The position numbers and the translations under genes were made by a program. Shown here piece after piece: positions 49,713 to 59,600 of a stretch of 64,000 nucleotides of DNA. The DNA is taken from positions 62,001-126,000 of the forward strand of contig CAZKBP010000013.1 of assembly GCA_964551015.1 (NCBI GenBank). The letters run 5' to 3'. The stretch is from CAZKBP01 sp964551015. Lineage in GTDB: Bacteria > Bacteroidota > Bacteroidia > Cytophagales > Microscillaceae. Numbering within the stretch: the first letter of the stretch is position 1; each line of letters starts with the position of its first letter. The notes beneath the pieces are model-generated. The model saw only the letters and a program-made list of their open reading frames with translations. It did no database searches and was not told where the DNA came from.

Positions 49713-50459
49713 TCAATTCCAGCGGGTCTTTTGCCGGAGCATTTCACGTACGAGCTTTTCTAATTTGAGGGCTTTGATAAAAAGAATATCATCCTCGATA
49801 CGAGCGTGCTTGAGGAGTTCTTTTTCTAGATTCTTTAACTCGGCAAATAATACTTGCCAATGCAGATTCGCCCCGCTTTCTAGTTGATAATTATTGGTAA
49901 TTTCTCGAATGCCCCGCATCTCGTCATCGTGTGTATGATGATCTAAGGCAAAATAATGAATCGCGTTTTTTTCCATCGCCTGATAAAGCGGGCCAGGTTG
50001 GTAATCTCCCAGAGATGCTTTTTGTAACAAGAGAATGTATTCAAAGAAGCGATCCTCTTCGTCGTGAATATGATGGATAAAATCTTCTACGAAAAGTGGG
50101 AAGAGTAATTGCAGATCTTGTACAAGCGAAGGATTCCCCAATTTGCTAGCATCCAAATCCTCGATCAGCTTGGCCATGTAGGGGAGTTTTTCATTGATAA
50201 AAATGAAGTGGCTATGCTTCAGGTAATGAATCACCAAATCAATCGGATAATTCATGAGAGGCACTGGCAAGTCTTTGCGGTAAGGAACAGACTCCAGACG
50301 CCTTAGCACGTGCTGTACCTCGAGACCTTGGGCACGACAAGCTTGAGCTAGGGTGGCTTCTGAATAATGATAGAATTGAATCCCTAGATGATGCAAGACA
50401 GAGGCATACACATAATTCTCTGCTACTAATTCATTTATTTTTTTGTCCAATACATCCAT
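49713..50459 (-). CDS. Hemerythrin-domain protein, RIC/ScdA-like
   Basis: A protein of 248 residues. The N-terminal 60 residues match the ScdA_N layout of iron-sulfur repair proteins, but the usual Cys-Cys is replaced (GIQFYHYSEATLAQAC, only Cys41 remains). The rest is a hemerythrin-like four-helix bundle with many His: HYLKHSHFIF (78-87), FIHHIHDEEDRFFEY, ALDHHTHDDEMRGI and LLKHARIEDDILF, giving the di-iron ligands. RIC proteins repair damaged Fe-S clusters after nitric oxide or oxidative stress. Function is inferred; loss of the Cys pair is notable. Confidence 0.85.
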   Translation of the reverse strand: MDVLDKKINELVAENYVYASVLHHLGIQFYHYSEATLAQACRAQGLEVQHVLRRLESVPYRKDLPVPLMNYPIDLVIHYLKHSHFIFINEKLPYMAKLIEDLDASKLGNPSLVQDLQLLFPLFVEDFIHHIHDEEDRFFEYILLLQKASLGDYQPGPLYQAMEKNAIHYFALDHHTHDDEMRGIREITNNYQLESGANLHWQVLFAELKNLEKELLKHARIEDDILFIKALKLEKLVREMLRQKTRWN

Positions 50460-50746
50460 AGATTGGGAGCATGCTAGACTCGGCTTTTAAGTTCGAACAC
50501 AAAGATAAGGAATTCATGACAATTCGACCATTCCCCCTCGTATAAAAGATTTATCAAACAACGAATATTGAGGATAATATATTTCAAGTATTCAACGACA
50601 AAACTGAATTTTTCCTCGAGAAAACAGGAGCCACTCACCATCCGCGACGGACAACTAGCTAGAGGCGTTGGATATATGAGCGAGATTAGCGAAATTTGCA
50701 GAATCGTTTCGAGTAATTTTCCATTTTTTAATTAGAATCTAAATCT

Positions 50747-51836
50747 ATGAACGCAGAACAAGCGAAAGAGATAAAAGCCAGAGTAGAGGCTTTGAGGAGG
50801 TATCTTTGACTACGATGCCAAGTTAGAGCAAATTGCCGAAAAAGAACGCACTACCCAAGACCCTGATTTCTGGAATGACCCCAAAACAGCGGAGAAAGTC
50901 ATGAAAGCCATCAAGGCCATTAAAGTCTGGACGGAGAGCTACGAGAAAGTCCAAGCCCTTTCGGAAGACTTTGAAACCATGTACGAATTCTGGGAAGAAG
51001 AAGAAGCCTCCGAAGAAGAGGTAGAAGCCTCCTATCAAAAACTCCTCACCGCCGTGGAAGAGCTAGAATTCAAGAAAATGCTCAGCAACGAAGAAGACCA
51101 ACTGAGTGCCATTATTGAAATCAACCCCGGGGCAGGGGGTACCGAGAGCAATGACTGGGCAGAAATGCTCATGCGGATGTACATTCTCTGGGGAGAAAAA
51201 AGTGGCTACACCGTCAAGGAGGTCAACTACCAACCCGGTGAAGTAGCAGGTTGTAAATCGGCTACCTTGGAGATTGATGGTGATTTTGCTTATGGTCATT
51301 TGAAGGCCGAAATCGGCGTGCATCGTCTCGTCAGAATTTCCCCCTTCGATTCAGGGGGGCGTCGTCATACTTCCTTTGCTTCTGTTTTTGCTTATCCCGT
51401 GGTAGACGATAGTATTGAGATTGAAATCAACCCCTCGGATATCGAGTGGGATACTTTCCGGTCAGGAGGTGCAGGGGGGCAAAATGTAAATAAGGTAGAA
51501 ACCGCCGTAAGACTCAAGCATATCCCCTCTGGCATCATCGTTGAGTGCCAGCAAGAACGATCACAACTCCAAAACAAGGATAAGGCGATGAAAATGCTCA
51601 AATCACGCCTTTACCAACAGGAAATAGAAAAGAGAAACGAAGAAAAAGCCAAAGTGGAAGGCTCTAAAAAGAAAATTGACTTTGGCTCTCAAATCCGTAG
51701 CTACGTAATGCATCCTTACAAAATGGTCAAAGACCTGAGAACCAGTCACGAACGCTCTGATGTGCAAAACATCCTCGATGGCGACCTTGATGACTACATG
51801 AAGGCTTTCTTGATGCAACAAGATATCGAGGTCTGA
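50747..51836 (+). CDS. prfB: Peptide chain release factor 2, with programmed +1 frameshift
   Basis: The gene is read as 50747-50806 joined to 50808-51836, 362 residues. The first 20 codons end at CTT with an in-frame TGA at 50807-50809. A +1 slip on CTT-T puts the ribosome into the long frame at GAC (50808). The Shine-Dalgarno-like AGGAGG stands at 50795-50800, three bases before CTT, and the site matches the classic AGG-nGG-TAT-CTT-TGA-C. Downstream are ISPFDSGGRRH (the stop-codon-recognition SPF) and SGGAGGQNVNKVETAV (GGQ). RF2 reads UGA and UAA, so the frameshift autoregulates by RF2 level. Confidence 0.97.
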
Positions 51837-52045
51837 TATTTCGTACCTGATGATATTTGCCATTTCAGAGCATTCGTACTGTAGCCTGTTTATTCTCAGG
51901 AGAAAGTAGATGCTTTGGGATGGCATTTTACTTTTTTGAAAATTTCAAGAAAAAATTTAAATAAATATTGCCTATGTGATTGCTTTGAAAGGCGAAAAAC
52001 GTTAATTTAACACCTCTACCTTATGTTATCCTAAAACAAGCACAA

Positions 52046-54616
52046 ATGAAATTTCACCTAATCCTTTTCTATATTTGCACGGCACTCTGGCTCGGCGCAC
52101 ATAGTGCTCAGGCGCAGTACCTTAGTAGTAGGCTTCCTGGCACTTTTTTTCCTAAGGAAACGCTTAGCACTACTGACAAGCGTGCTTTCGCTCCTTCTGC
52201 AAAATTATCTCGGGTATTGTCGGGGCTTTATTATGAGTTTTTGAATGATTCACGTCGCCAGACCGAAGCCATGGCTGATTTACAAGCCCGCTATCAGGAA
52301 GTAATGCTCATACAAGACGGTAAAATCGCCATCGAGGCTACTGCCCAGCGCAGTGCTACTGATTTACTTGCTGACTTACAGGAATTAGGGCTGTCTGGAG
52401 GAAACTCTTTTGGAAGAATGGTTTCTGGTTGGTTACCGATCGGGCAATTGCCAGCTCTTTCCAAGCTCAATACGCTGCTTTATGCCAGACCTGTCTACCC
52501 ACCCCTCACCGGGATTGGTGCCACCACTACTCAGGGTGATATTGCACAGCAATCAGCCAATACTCGGATTCTGGAGGGAGTAGATGGTAGCGGTATCGTC
52601 GTGGGTATTCTCTCGGATAGCTACAATGCCAGCAGGCTAGAAGAAGAAGGCGTATTGAGTGGAGACTTGCCCGGGATCAATAATCCGAATGGTTTTAACA
52701 CTCCAGTAGCGGTTTTAGAAGAATTTGCGCGAGGTTCGGATGAGGGGCGCGCGATGGCCGAGATTGTTCACGATGTTGCACCGGGAGCAGCTTTGGCGTT
52801 TCATACGGCTTTTATCAGTCAACCCTCCTTTGCGCAAGGCATCTTGGATTTGGCCGCCTTCGGATGCGATGTGATCGTAGATGATGTTTTCTATTTTGCT
52901 GAACCTTTTTTTCAGGATGGCATCCTTGCGCAGGCCGTGGACGAAGTAGCTCGCCAAGGAGTCAGTTATTTTTCTCTGGCGGGCAACTTACGCAGGCAGT
53001 CTTACGAAAGTGTTTTTCGTTCGGCGGGCATATTTGAGCTAAGTAGTGACTCGATGGCCACGGGTGGTATCCAGTTAGGAGCTTATGAACTGCACGACTT
53101 TGATCCAGGCCCGGGCGTGGATGTTTTTCAACGGATTGGCTTCCCCAGTTCGGGTGATGCTATTCTATCCTTTCAGTGGGACGATGCCTTTGCTTCAGTT
53201 TGTCCTGAGGGTTGTGCAGGTGCAGATACCGATCTAGATGTATTCATTGCCTTCCGAGATCAAGACTTTAATAGCATTGCCTTCGCCAGTCTCAACGCTA
53301 ATGTAGGCAATGACCCTTTTGAGTTTTTGAGAATTGCCAGCAGTAATTTCAGTGAAGCTTTTTTGCTAATTGGTCGCAAGCTAGATGCTCCTGGGCCAAA
53401 CCCCAATCCTGGTTTGATCAAGTATGTTAATTATGGTGCCAATCAGAATGTACTCCTCAACCTAGAATACGCCACGTTTAGCCCTACTCTGATCAATCAT
53501 GCGAATGCGGAGGGAGCCATCGCCGTGGGGGCTGTTCCTTATTTTGGTACGCCTGCTTTTGGAGCGGACGATATTCAGTTGGAGAGTTTTTCGTCTGCGG
53601 GTGGCAACGCTATTATCTTTGATGTAAATGGAGAAGAAACAAGTCCTGTAGTTCGGCAGAAACCTGACATATGTGCTCCAAACCGAGGTAACAACACTTT
53701 TTTTGGAATAGACATTGATGGAGATAACTTTCCTAATTTTACAGGAACTTCGGCCTCGGCTCCCCACGCAGCAGCCGTGGCGGCCTTAATGCTGGACGCA
53801 TCCTTGAATGGTTTAGCACCACAACAAGTCAGGCAAATCTTGATCGGGACGGCTCAGGATATGAATGATCCCTTTACTCCTGGTTTAGATTTGGGTTTTG
53901 ATTTCGGGAGTGGCTTTGGTTTTGTCCAAGCTATTGAAGCCGTGCAAGAGGCGCAGCGTTTTCGTATTGCGGGCTTCGATTGGGTGGATGCAAATACAGA
54001 TGAAGTGATTACTAGCCTTCGGGACGGGGATGTCATTTTGCTTTCTGAGATAGGTACTTTTAACCTTGCCATCATCACCCACACCGCCCCTCAACAAGTG
54101 GGTAGTGTCAATATTAACTTGGTAGGCCCCATCTTCCGAAATAAACTCGAGAACGTAGCACCCTATGCTTCTTTTGGAAATTTGGGAGACAATTTCTTTG
54201 GTCAAAGTTTCATACCGGGCGTTTATACCCTCACTGCAGTTCCCTTTGAGCGAAGGTCTGGTCAGGGGGAGGCTGGATTGCCGCTTAGTATTACTTTTAC
54301 GATGGTAGACGACACTACTTTAGGCAGTGAGTCTGGCAAGCCATCAATTTTCCCCAATCCAATCAGTGCTAACCAAACACTTCGCTTGGATTTGGGCTCA
54401 GGCTCGGACTTTTCTCCGGAAACACGGATACTTGGCATTAGTATATTCAATCAACGAGGTGAAAAAGTTAAGGATCTGACATTGAATCCAACGCCCGGTC
54501 AGCGTATCTACCATTTAGATGTTGCGATGTTGGATCTTTCTAATGGCATTTACCTGATGCAGTTGATCAGAGAGAATGAAGCCCCTCATTTGCTTCGCTT
54601 GTGGATCAATGACTGA
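52046..54616 (+). CDS. Secreted serine peptidase with T9SS type A sorting domain
   Basis: A protein of 856 residues. A signal peptide (MKFHLILFYICTALWLG) starts it. The catalytic domain has the Asp motif VVGILSDSYN (D191) and the Ser motif GTSASAPHAAAVAAL (S569). In place of the usual His motif it has SDEGRAMAEIVHDVAPGA, so E233 may replace His as in S53/sedolisin-type Glu-Asp-Ser triads. An insert of about 250 residues lies between them. The end (FPNPISANQTLRLDL, LDLSNGIYLMQLI) is a type A C-terminal domain for export by type IX secretion. Substrate unknown. A terminator follows. Confidence 0.87.
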   Translation: MKFHLILFYICTALWLGAHSAQAQYLSSRLPGTFFPKETLSTTDKRAFAPSAKLSRVLSGLYYEFLNDSRRQTEAMADLQARYQEVMLIQDGKIAIEATAQRSATDLLADLQELGLSGGNSFGRMVSGWLPIGQLPALSKLNTLLYARPVYPPLTGIGATTTQGDIAQQSANTRILEGVDGSGIVVGILSDSYNASRLEEEGVLSGDLPGINNPNGFNTPVAVLEEFARGSDEGRAMAEIVHDVAPGAALAFHTAFISQPSFAQGILDLAAFGCDVIVDDVFYFAEPFFQDGILAQAVDEVARQGVSYFSLAGNLRRQSYESVFRSAGIFELSSDSMATGGIQLGAYELHDFDPGPGVDVFQRIGFPSSGDAILSFQWDDAFASVCPEGCAGADTDLDVFIAFRDQDFNSIAFASLNANVGNDPFEFLRIASSNFSEAFLLIGRKLDAPGPNPNPGLIKYVNYGANQNVLLNLEYATFSPTLINHANAEGAIAVGAVPYFGTPAFGADDIQLESFSSAGGNAIIFDVNGEETSPVVRQKPDICAPNRGNNTFFGIDIDGDNFPNFTGTSASAPHAAAVAALMLDASLNGLAPQQVRQILIGTAQDMNDPFTPGLDLGFDFGSGFGFVQAIEAVQEAQRFRIAGFDWVDANTDEVITSLRDGDVILLSEIGTFNLAIITHTAPQQVGSVNINLVGPIFRNKLENVAPYASFGNLGDNFFGQSFIPGVYTLTAVPFERRSGQGEAGLPLSITFTMVDDTTLGSESGKPSIFPNPISANQTLRLDLGSGSDFSPETRILGISIFNQRGEKVKDLTLNPTPGQRIYHLDVAMLDLSNGIYLMQLIRENEAPHLLRLWIND

Positions 54617-54665
54617 TTGTCTAAGTTCATCGTTATCCATACATCAATAGGGCATTTGCTAAATA

Positions 54666-54701
54666 AAAACGTCCACGATACTCAGGAATCGTGGACGTTT
54701 T
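54666..54701. terminator. Strong bidirectional terminator
   Basis: A 14-bp perfect stem (AAAACGTCCACGAT and ATCGTGGACGTTTT) with an 8-base loop, flanked by A- and T-runs, between the converging peptidase and DUF4836 genes. Confidence 0.9.
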
Positions 54702-54721
54702 GGCTTTAAAATCTATGGTGA

Positions 54722-56335
54722 TTATTGCAGTTGGCTTACTGGTTCATCGGCTCCTTCCATCTTTTTGATCATTTCGCCGATCAAGGCCAGAGAGTTTTTA
54801 CTTTTATCGGTGAAAGTAACTTTCATTTCCCCTTCTAGTTTTTCTCCACTTATAGATCCAGAGCTAGTAATCATCGCGTCTAATTGCGGAGCTACTTCAT
54901 TTTTGAAGACTTTGGCTTCGGTAGAACTCATAAATTCATTCGGTATTTGACGTACGATTTCTTGAATGCTCAAATAAAATACGGCACTTTTATCAGAGGC
55001 AATTTTAACGTATTTGCTATCTAGTTTGCCGTTGCCTTGCATTAAATCGTCTTTGTAAGCTTCGCTCATGGTGGCATAAAGCACGTCGTTCTTCTCAATC
55101 ATATAAAGCTCAGAGGGTAAGCCAGCCGACACGGTATAAAGGTCGCCAGTCTTGCGAAAAGCTCCAGCATCTACTCCTTTTTGCATGATTTTATCTATAT
55201 TCTCTTTGTTGTTGATGCCAATGGCCAGTACAAACTCAGGCTGAGGGTTACGGATAATTTGCTCCATTTTCAAGTCCTGGGTTGCCACGAAATAGTCTCC
55301 GTTAAAGGTATCGAAGAGTTCTTGCATGCTCATTCCCAAATCTCTTTGTACGTCATTCTCGGCATCTTTTATGGAAGGCTCTTCTTTGACAAGATCGTAG
55401 ATCGCTTGCATATTCAAGGCTAAGCCTAACATCGCGCTGGGAACCTTGGTCGGGAAGCTCCCGATCATCCCTTCATTCATACCACTTTTGATGAGGCCTT
55501 TAAGTTCTTGGCTGTGATTTTTATCCAGATGAGAGACAGATTTCACGAGTACTTCTCCCTTATTAAAATCTAGGCCGATAGTTCCTACGCGATAGGCTTG
55601 GTATATTTTGGCAAGAGCAGGAGAGCTCTCTTTCATATCTTCAAAATCGGAGCTGATCTGATTTAATTTCTTTTGATCCCACCAAACGGCGACATCGTGC
55701 CCGCCTCCGTCAATGTTTTTAAATTCGGAGCTATTGGCACTGAGCGAGTTACTAGCTTCGGTGGCAAAAATACGATCAAAACCTTCTTTTAATTTTGCTT
55801 CTTCTACCCCGCCTTCCATAGAATAGATCAAGGCGGTTTCTCCTTTCCAACCCATCAGCCCCTCGTCTTCTAGGAGTACGTATTTCAGGTCGCCATCCGT
55901 TTTGATTTCATACTTTACTTCTCCTTCGGTGAGGTCTTGCTCAAATTTAGCCGGATCATTGAGTAAGAAAGAGGCACCAAAGTAATTCTCTTTTCCTTCG
56001 GGGGTATAAGAGAAAAAGAAATATGCCTTTTGATCAAAATTGACATCCGAGGCCAGGGCTTTTCCGAAGGCTTCTTGTAGTTTATCGGTATCTTCGTCCA
56101 AGTTGTCCAATAAGTCTTGCTCGAAGATTTCTTTCCAGTTTTCGGCTTTAGAAGAAATGCTTTTCATGTCTACACTCACGGCCATCGTCACGTCTTGTGG
56201 AATTTTAACGTGCTTAGATGACACTCCACCACCTCCACCACAGGAGGCCATCAACCATAAAAAGGCCAGAAATTGTGCTGACCTCAGGCCAAAAACAGGA
56301 AAAGATTTAAGGAACATTGCTTGATAATTTTTCAT
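54722..56335 (-). CDS. DUF4836 lipoprotein
   Basis: A protein of 537 residues. The lipobox LMASC gives Cys32, followed by a Gly run (GGGGG) that is typical after Bacteroidota lipoprotein cysteines. The body matches DUF4836 in pattern: KIPQDVTMAVSVDMKSI early, GWKGETALIYSM in the middle and IMQKGVDAGAFRKTGDLYTV later. Function of the family is unknown. The ATG at 56317 would give a signal peptide as good as that of the first ATG at 56335. Confidence 0.85.
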   Translation of the reverse strand: MKNYQAMFLKSFPVFGLRSAQFLAFLWLMASCGGGGGVSSKHVKIPQDVTMAVSVDMKSISSKAENWKEIFEQDLLDNLDEDTDKLQEAFGKALASDVNFDQKAYFFFSYTPEGKENYFGASFLLNDPAKFEQDLTEGEVKYEIKTDGDLKYVLLEDEGLMGWKGETALIYSMEGGVEEAKLKEGFDRIFATEASNSLSANSSEFKNIDGGGHDVAVWWDQKKLNQISSDFEDMKESSPALAKIYQAYRVGTIGLDFNKGEVLVKSVSHLDKNHSQELKGLIKSGMNEGMIGSFPTKVPSAMLGLALNMQAIYDLVKEEPSIKDAENDVQRDLGMSMQELFDTFNGDYFVATQDLKMEQIIRNPQPEFVLAIGINNKENIDKIMQKGVDAGAFRKTGDLYTVSAGLPSELYMIEKNDVLYATMSEAYKDDLMQGNGKLDSKYVKIASDKSAVFYLSIQEIVRQIPNEFMSSTEAKVFKNEVAPQLDAMITSSGSISGEKLEGEMKVTFTDKSKNSLALIGEMIKKMEGADEPVSQLQ

Positions 56336-56623
56336 AATAATAGAGGATGATTATTGTCTGAACTAGAATTTGCTCAAAGTTCGTATTTGCGCAACAAAAG
56401 GCCATCTTCGGAACCTGATTTCACAAAAATTTTCGGCGGTGGCTTAGATGAAGCTTTCAATTTTTGGTACTATCAGCATTCAGAATTAGACTTTTTTGCG
56501 ATCAAATCTGAAATTCAAGTAAGCTCTTGCCATACAAGTATATACAATTTATTTGAGAATTGAATTTAGAGGTACATTTTTCATTCAAACTCACGGTTTA
56601 TCCTTTATTCCAACGAAAAACGA

Positions 56624-59600
56624 TCAATTTGGATGTAGAAATATTTGCTCTTCTTGCTCCATTTCTTGAATACTTTTTTCACAGAGTTCTTCGAGATGAG
56701 CGATCATTTGCTGATTTTGATTTTCATCACAGGCTTCGGCTTGGATTAGCTTTTCGGAGTCATCGAGAAAACGCTTCATGACTTGCATTTCCAACATGGT
56801 GAAGGTGGGCTGGAATTTATGCCTGATTTTATGAAAGAGTTCTAGGTCGTGATGTAGCATTGCATTTTTATAGGCTTGGGCAAACTCACGGAAGGCTTTT
56901 CTGGCGGCTTCTAAATAACGATGGGTAAAATCTGCATTTCCTCTGCTCAATTGGATTACTTTTTGGAAGTTTACCAAGCTGATTTTTTCTCGCGGGGGCT
57001 TGACCTTGGCACGCTTTCCGAGGGTGCCTGCTGGTGTGGATGATTCCTTGCTCGATCCTTGCCAGTATTGAGCAATTTTCAAGAATAGCTCTCGGGGTTG
57101 AAAAGGCTTGGTAACGAAGTCATTCATTCCTGAACCTGTTACCTTTAATTTTACTTCTAATAAAGCCGAGGCAGTCAAGGCGATGATGGGCAGATGCTGA
57201 TAATGTTCACCCTCGAGGGCACGAATAGCTTGGCTGGCCTCATAACCGTCCATAATGGGCATTTGCAAATCCATCAGGACAAGATCATAAGTTTGTGTTT
57301 GTACTTTTTCCAAGGCAATCTGACCGTTGTCGGCAAAATCAACCTCAGCTTGCCAGTCAGTCAGGAATTGGTTGGCTACAAATTGATTAATTTGGTTGTC
57401 TTCCACCACGAGGATACGACAGCCTTTTAGACTGAACTCATCGATGGTTTGGCTCTGGTGTGAGTGAATTTCCTGAACGATTTTATCGCTTTTCTTCAAT
57501 CTTAGCTCGAAAAAGAATTTTGATCCTTTTCCGACCTGACTTTCTACCTCGATCTGGCTCCCTTGTAATTCTAGCAATTTGCGTGTAATACTTAGCCCTA
57601 GACCCGTTCCCCCGTATTTGCGGGTGGTATCTGAACTCGCTTGGGAGAATTCTTCAAAGATTTTTTTCAGGCGATTGGCAGGAATCCCAATTCCTGTATC
57701 TTCTACTTCAAAGTAAATATGTGCAGACTCTTGGTCTTCGTGGAGGCATTTCACATTAATTTTCACATGGCCTGCTTCGGTAAATTTAACCGCGTTGCTG
57801 ACCAAGTTATTCAGGATTTGCGCTAAGCGAGTAGGATCTCCCCATACGATTTTCGGCAGATTTTCATCTACTTCACTGATGAGCTCGATTCTTTTCTCAG
57901 AGGCGCGAAAACTTAGGCCGTGCTTGATGCTTTGTACTGCCTCTGGCAAATTAAATTCTACATGCTCGATATCTAATTTTCCTGATTCTATTTTACTAAA
58001 GTCTAGAATATCGTTGATGAGATTGAGTAAATTTTCAGCCGAGAATTTCAAGGTTTTGATCCACTCTATCTGCTCAGGCTTAGGGTCAGATTGCAATAAG
58101 AGGTGGGTCATGCCAATGACCGCGTTCATGGGGGTGCGAATTTCGTGGCTCATGGTGGAGAGGAAAATGCTTTTGGCGCGCGTGGCTTCTTCTGCTTTCT
58201 CCTTGGCCTTGATGAGTACGGCTTCTTGCCTTTTGTGCAGCGAATTATCTCGGAAGGCACAAATGACTCCTCCTTCGGGTAAGCGCGTGAGGGTAAGGTC
58301 TTGGTGAAGCGGTTTTCCATTTTTTTTCTGGGCGATGGCTTCTCCTTTCCAGCTTCCATGTTCTTCTAGATAAGTCCAGGCTTTGGTTTCCAAGCGTTTT
58401 GCTTCTGCTTCGGCGTAGACACTTTTCCAATGTTGCCCTACGAGTTCTTCGGCTTTCTCATAGCCTAGCAGTTGTAAATGCGCCTTATTGAGGTAAACAT
58501 ACGCTTGTTTTTCGTTTAAGATCGCAAAGGCATCTTTGGCTACTTCCATCGCCTTCGTCAATTGGGTCATTCTTTCTTCATTCTTTCGGCGCGTGGTGAT
58601 ATCATCTCCCACCAAGGTTACGGCGAAGATATTTCCCTCCTCATCGTATACGGGTAGATACCTGAACTCAAAAATTCTTTGTTCTCCATTGATCAATTGA
58701 TGCTGTTTCTCGATAGAGATTGTATTTCCCTGCCAGGCACGCTGGAAGTTTTGGATAAAAGATGCTACGTTTTCTTTGGGCATCAGTTCATCCACATCCA
58801 TATACAGTTTTAAGTCTTGACCTGAAATGGCTTTGATTCTTTCTACGGCGATGTTATTAAAGGTAAGAACTTCCCTATTTTTTCCAATCAGTAGATAACT
58901 TTCGCGGGTACTGTTGAAGAGTGCCTTGAGTTTAGCCTCAGATTGCTTGATTTTTTCTTCGTAACGCTTGCGCTCGGTCAAGTCTCTGAGTACCATCAGT
59001 GTGGTGGTTTGATCTTCTATTTGCATACGAGTCAGGGCTACTTCTCCGTAGAATTTTTCTCCTTCTAGGTTTTGAAGAATCCAATCAAAGCGACACTGTT
59101 TATTTTCCCGCAGCTGGTTGTGATGTATTCGGTATTGTTCAGATGAGCTTATTTTTTCATTTTGAAATCGGGGAGAAAGCTTTCCTAAAAAAGGATTTAG
59201 TCCTTTGAGTCGGGATTTGCTTTGGGCTCGGAGAAGTTGGAGTGCCGCTTGATTGCAATCAATAATTTTGCCTCCTCTCAGTAGTAAATTAGCATCAGTA
59301 GAATGCTCAAAAAGTACTTTGAATTTTTTCTGGGCATTGATCAGATTCGTAGCGTCCAGGATGGTTCCTCTAATTTTGACGACTTTGCCGCCTTTCAGGA
59401 CTGCCTCTGCCTTGCTAATGACTTCTCGATCTTCTTTGAGCAGGTTTTGTATCTTTACTCGCATTTCGTAAGGCGTCCCTTTGTGGATTAATTCCAGATA
59501 TTTGCGTTCTAATTTTTCCTGATCTTCGGGATGAGCCAATCCTAGTAGCTCTTCGGGGGTGAGGGGTTCGTCTTCGGGTCGGATGCCGAGTATTTTTCTG

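Noticed and set aside
50901..51836. prfB as a gene that starts at the ATG at 50901
   Set aside because: The frame upstream continues in good RF2 sequence and joins through the +1 frameshift site, so the internal ATG is not the start.
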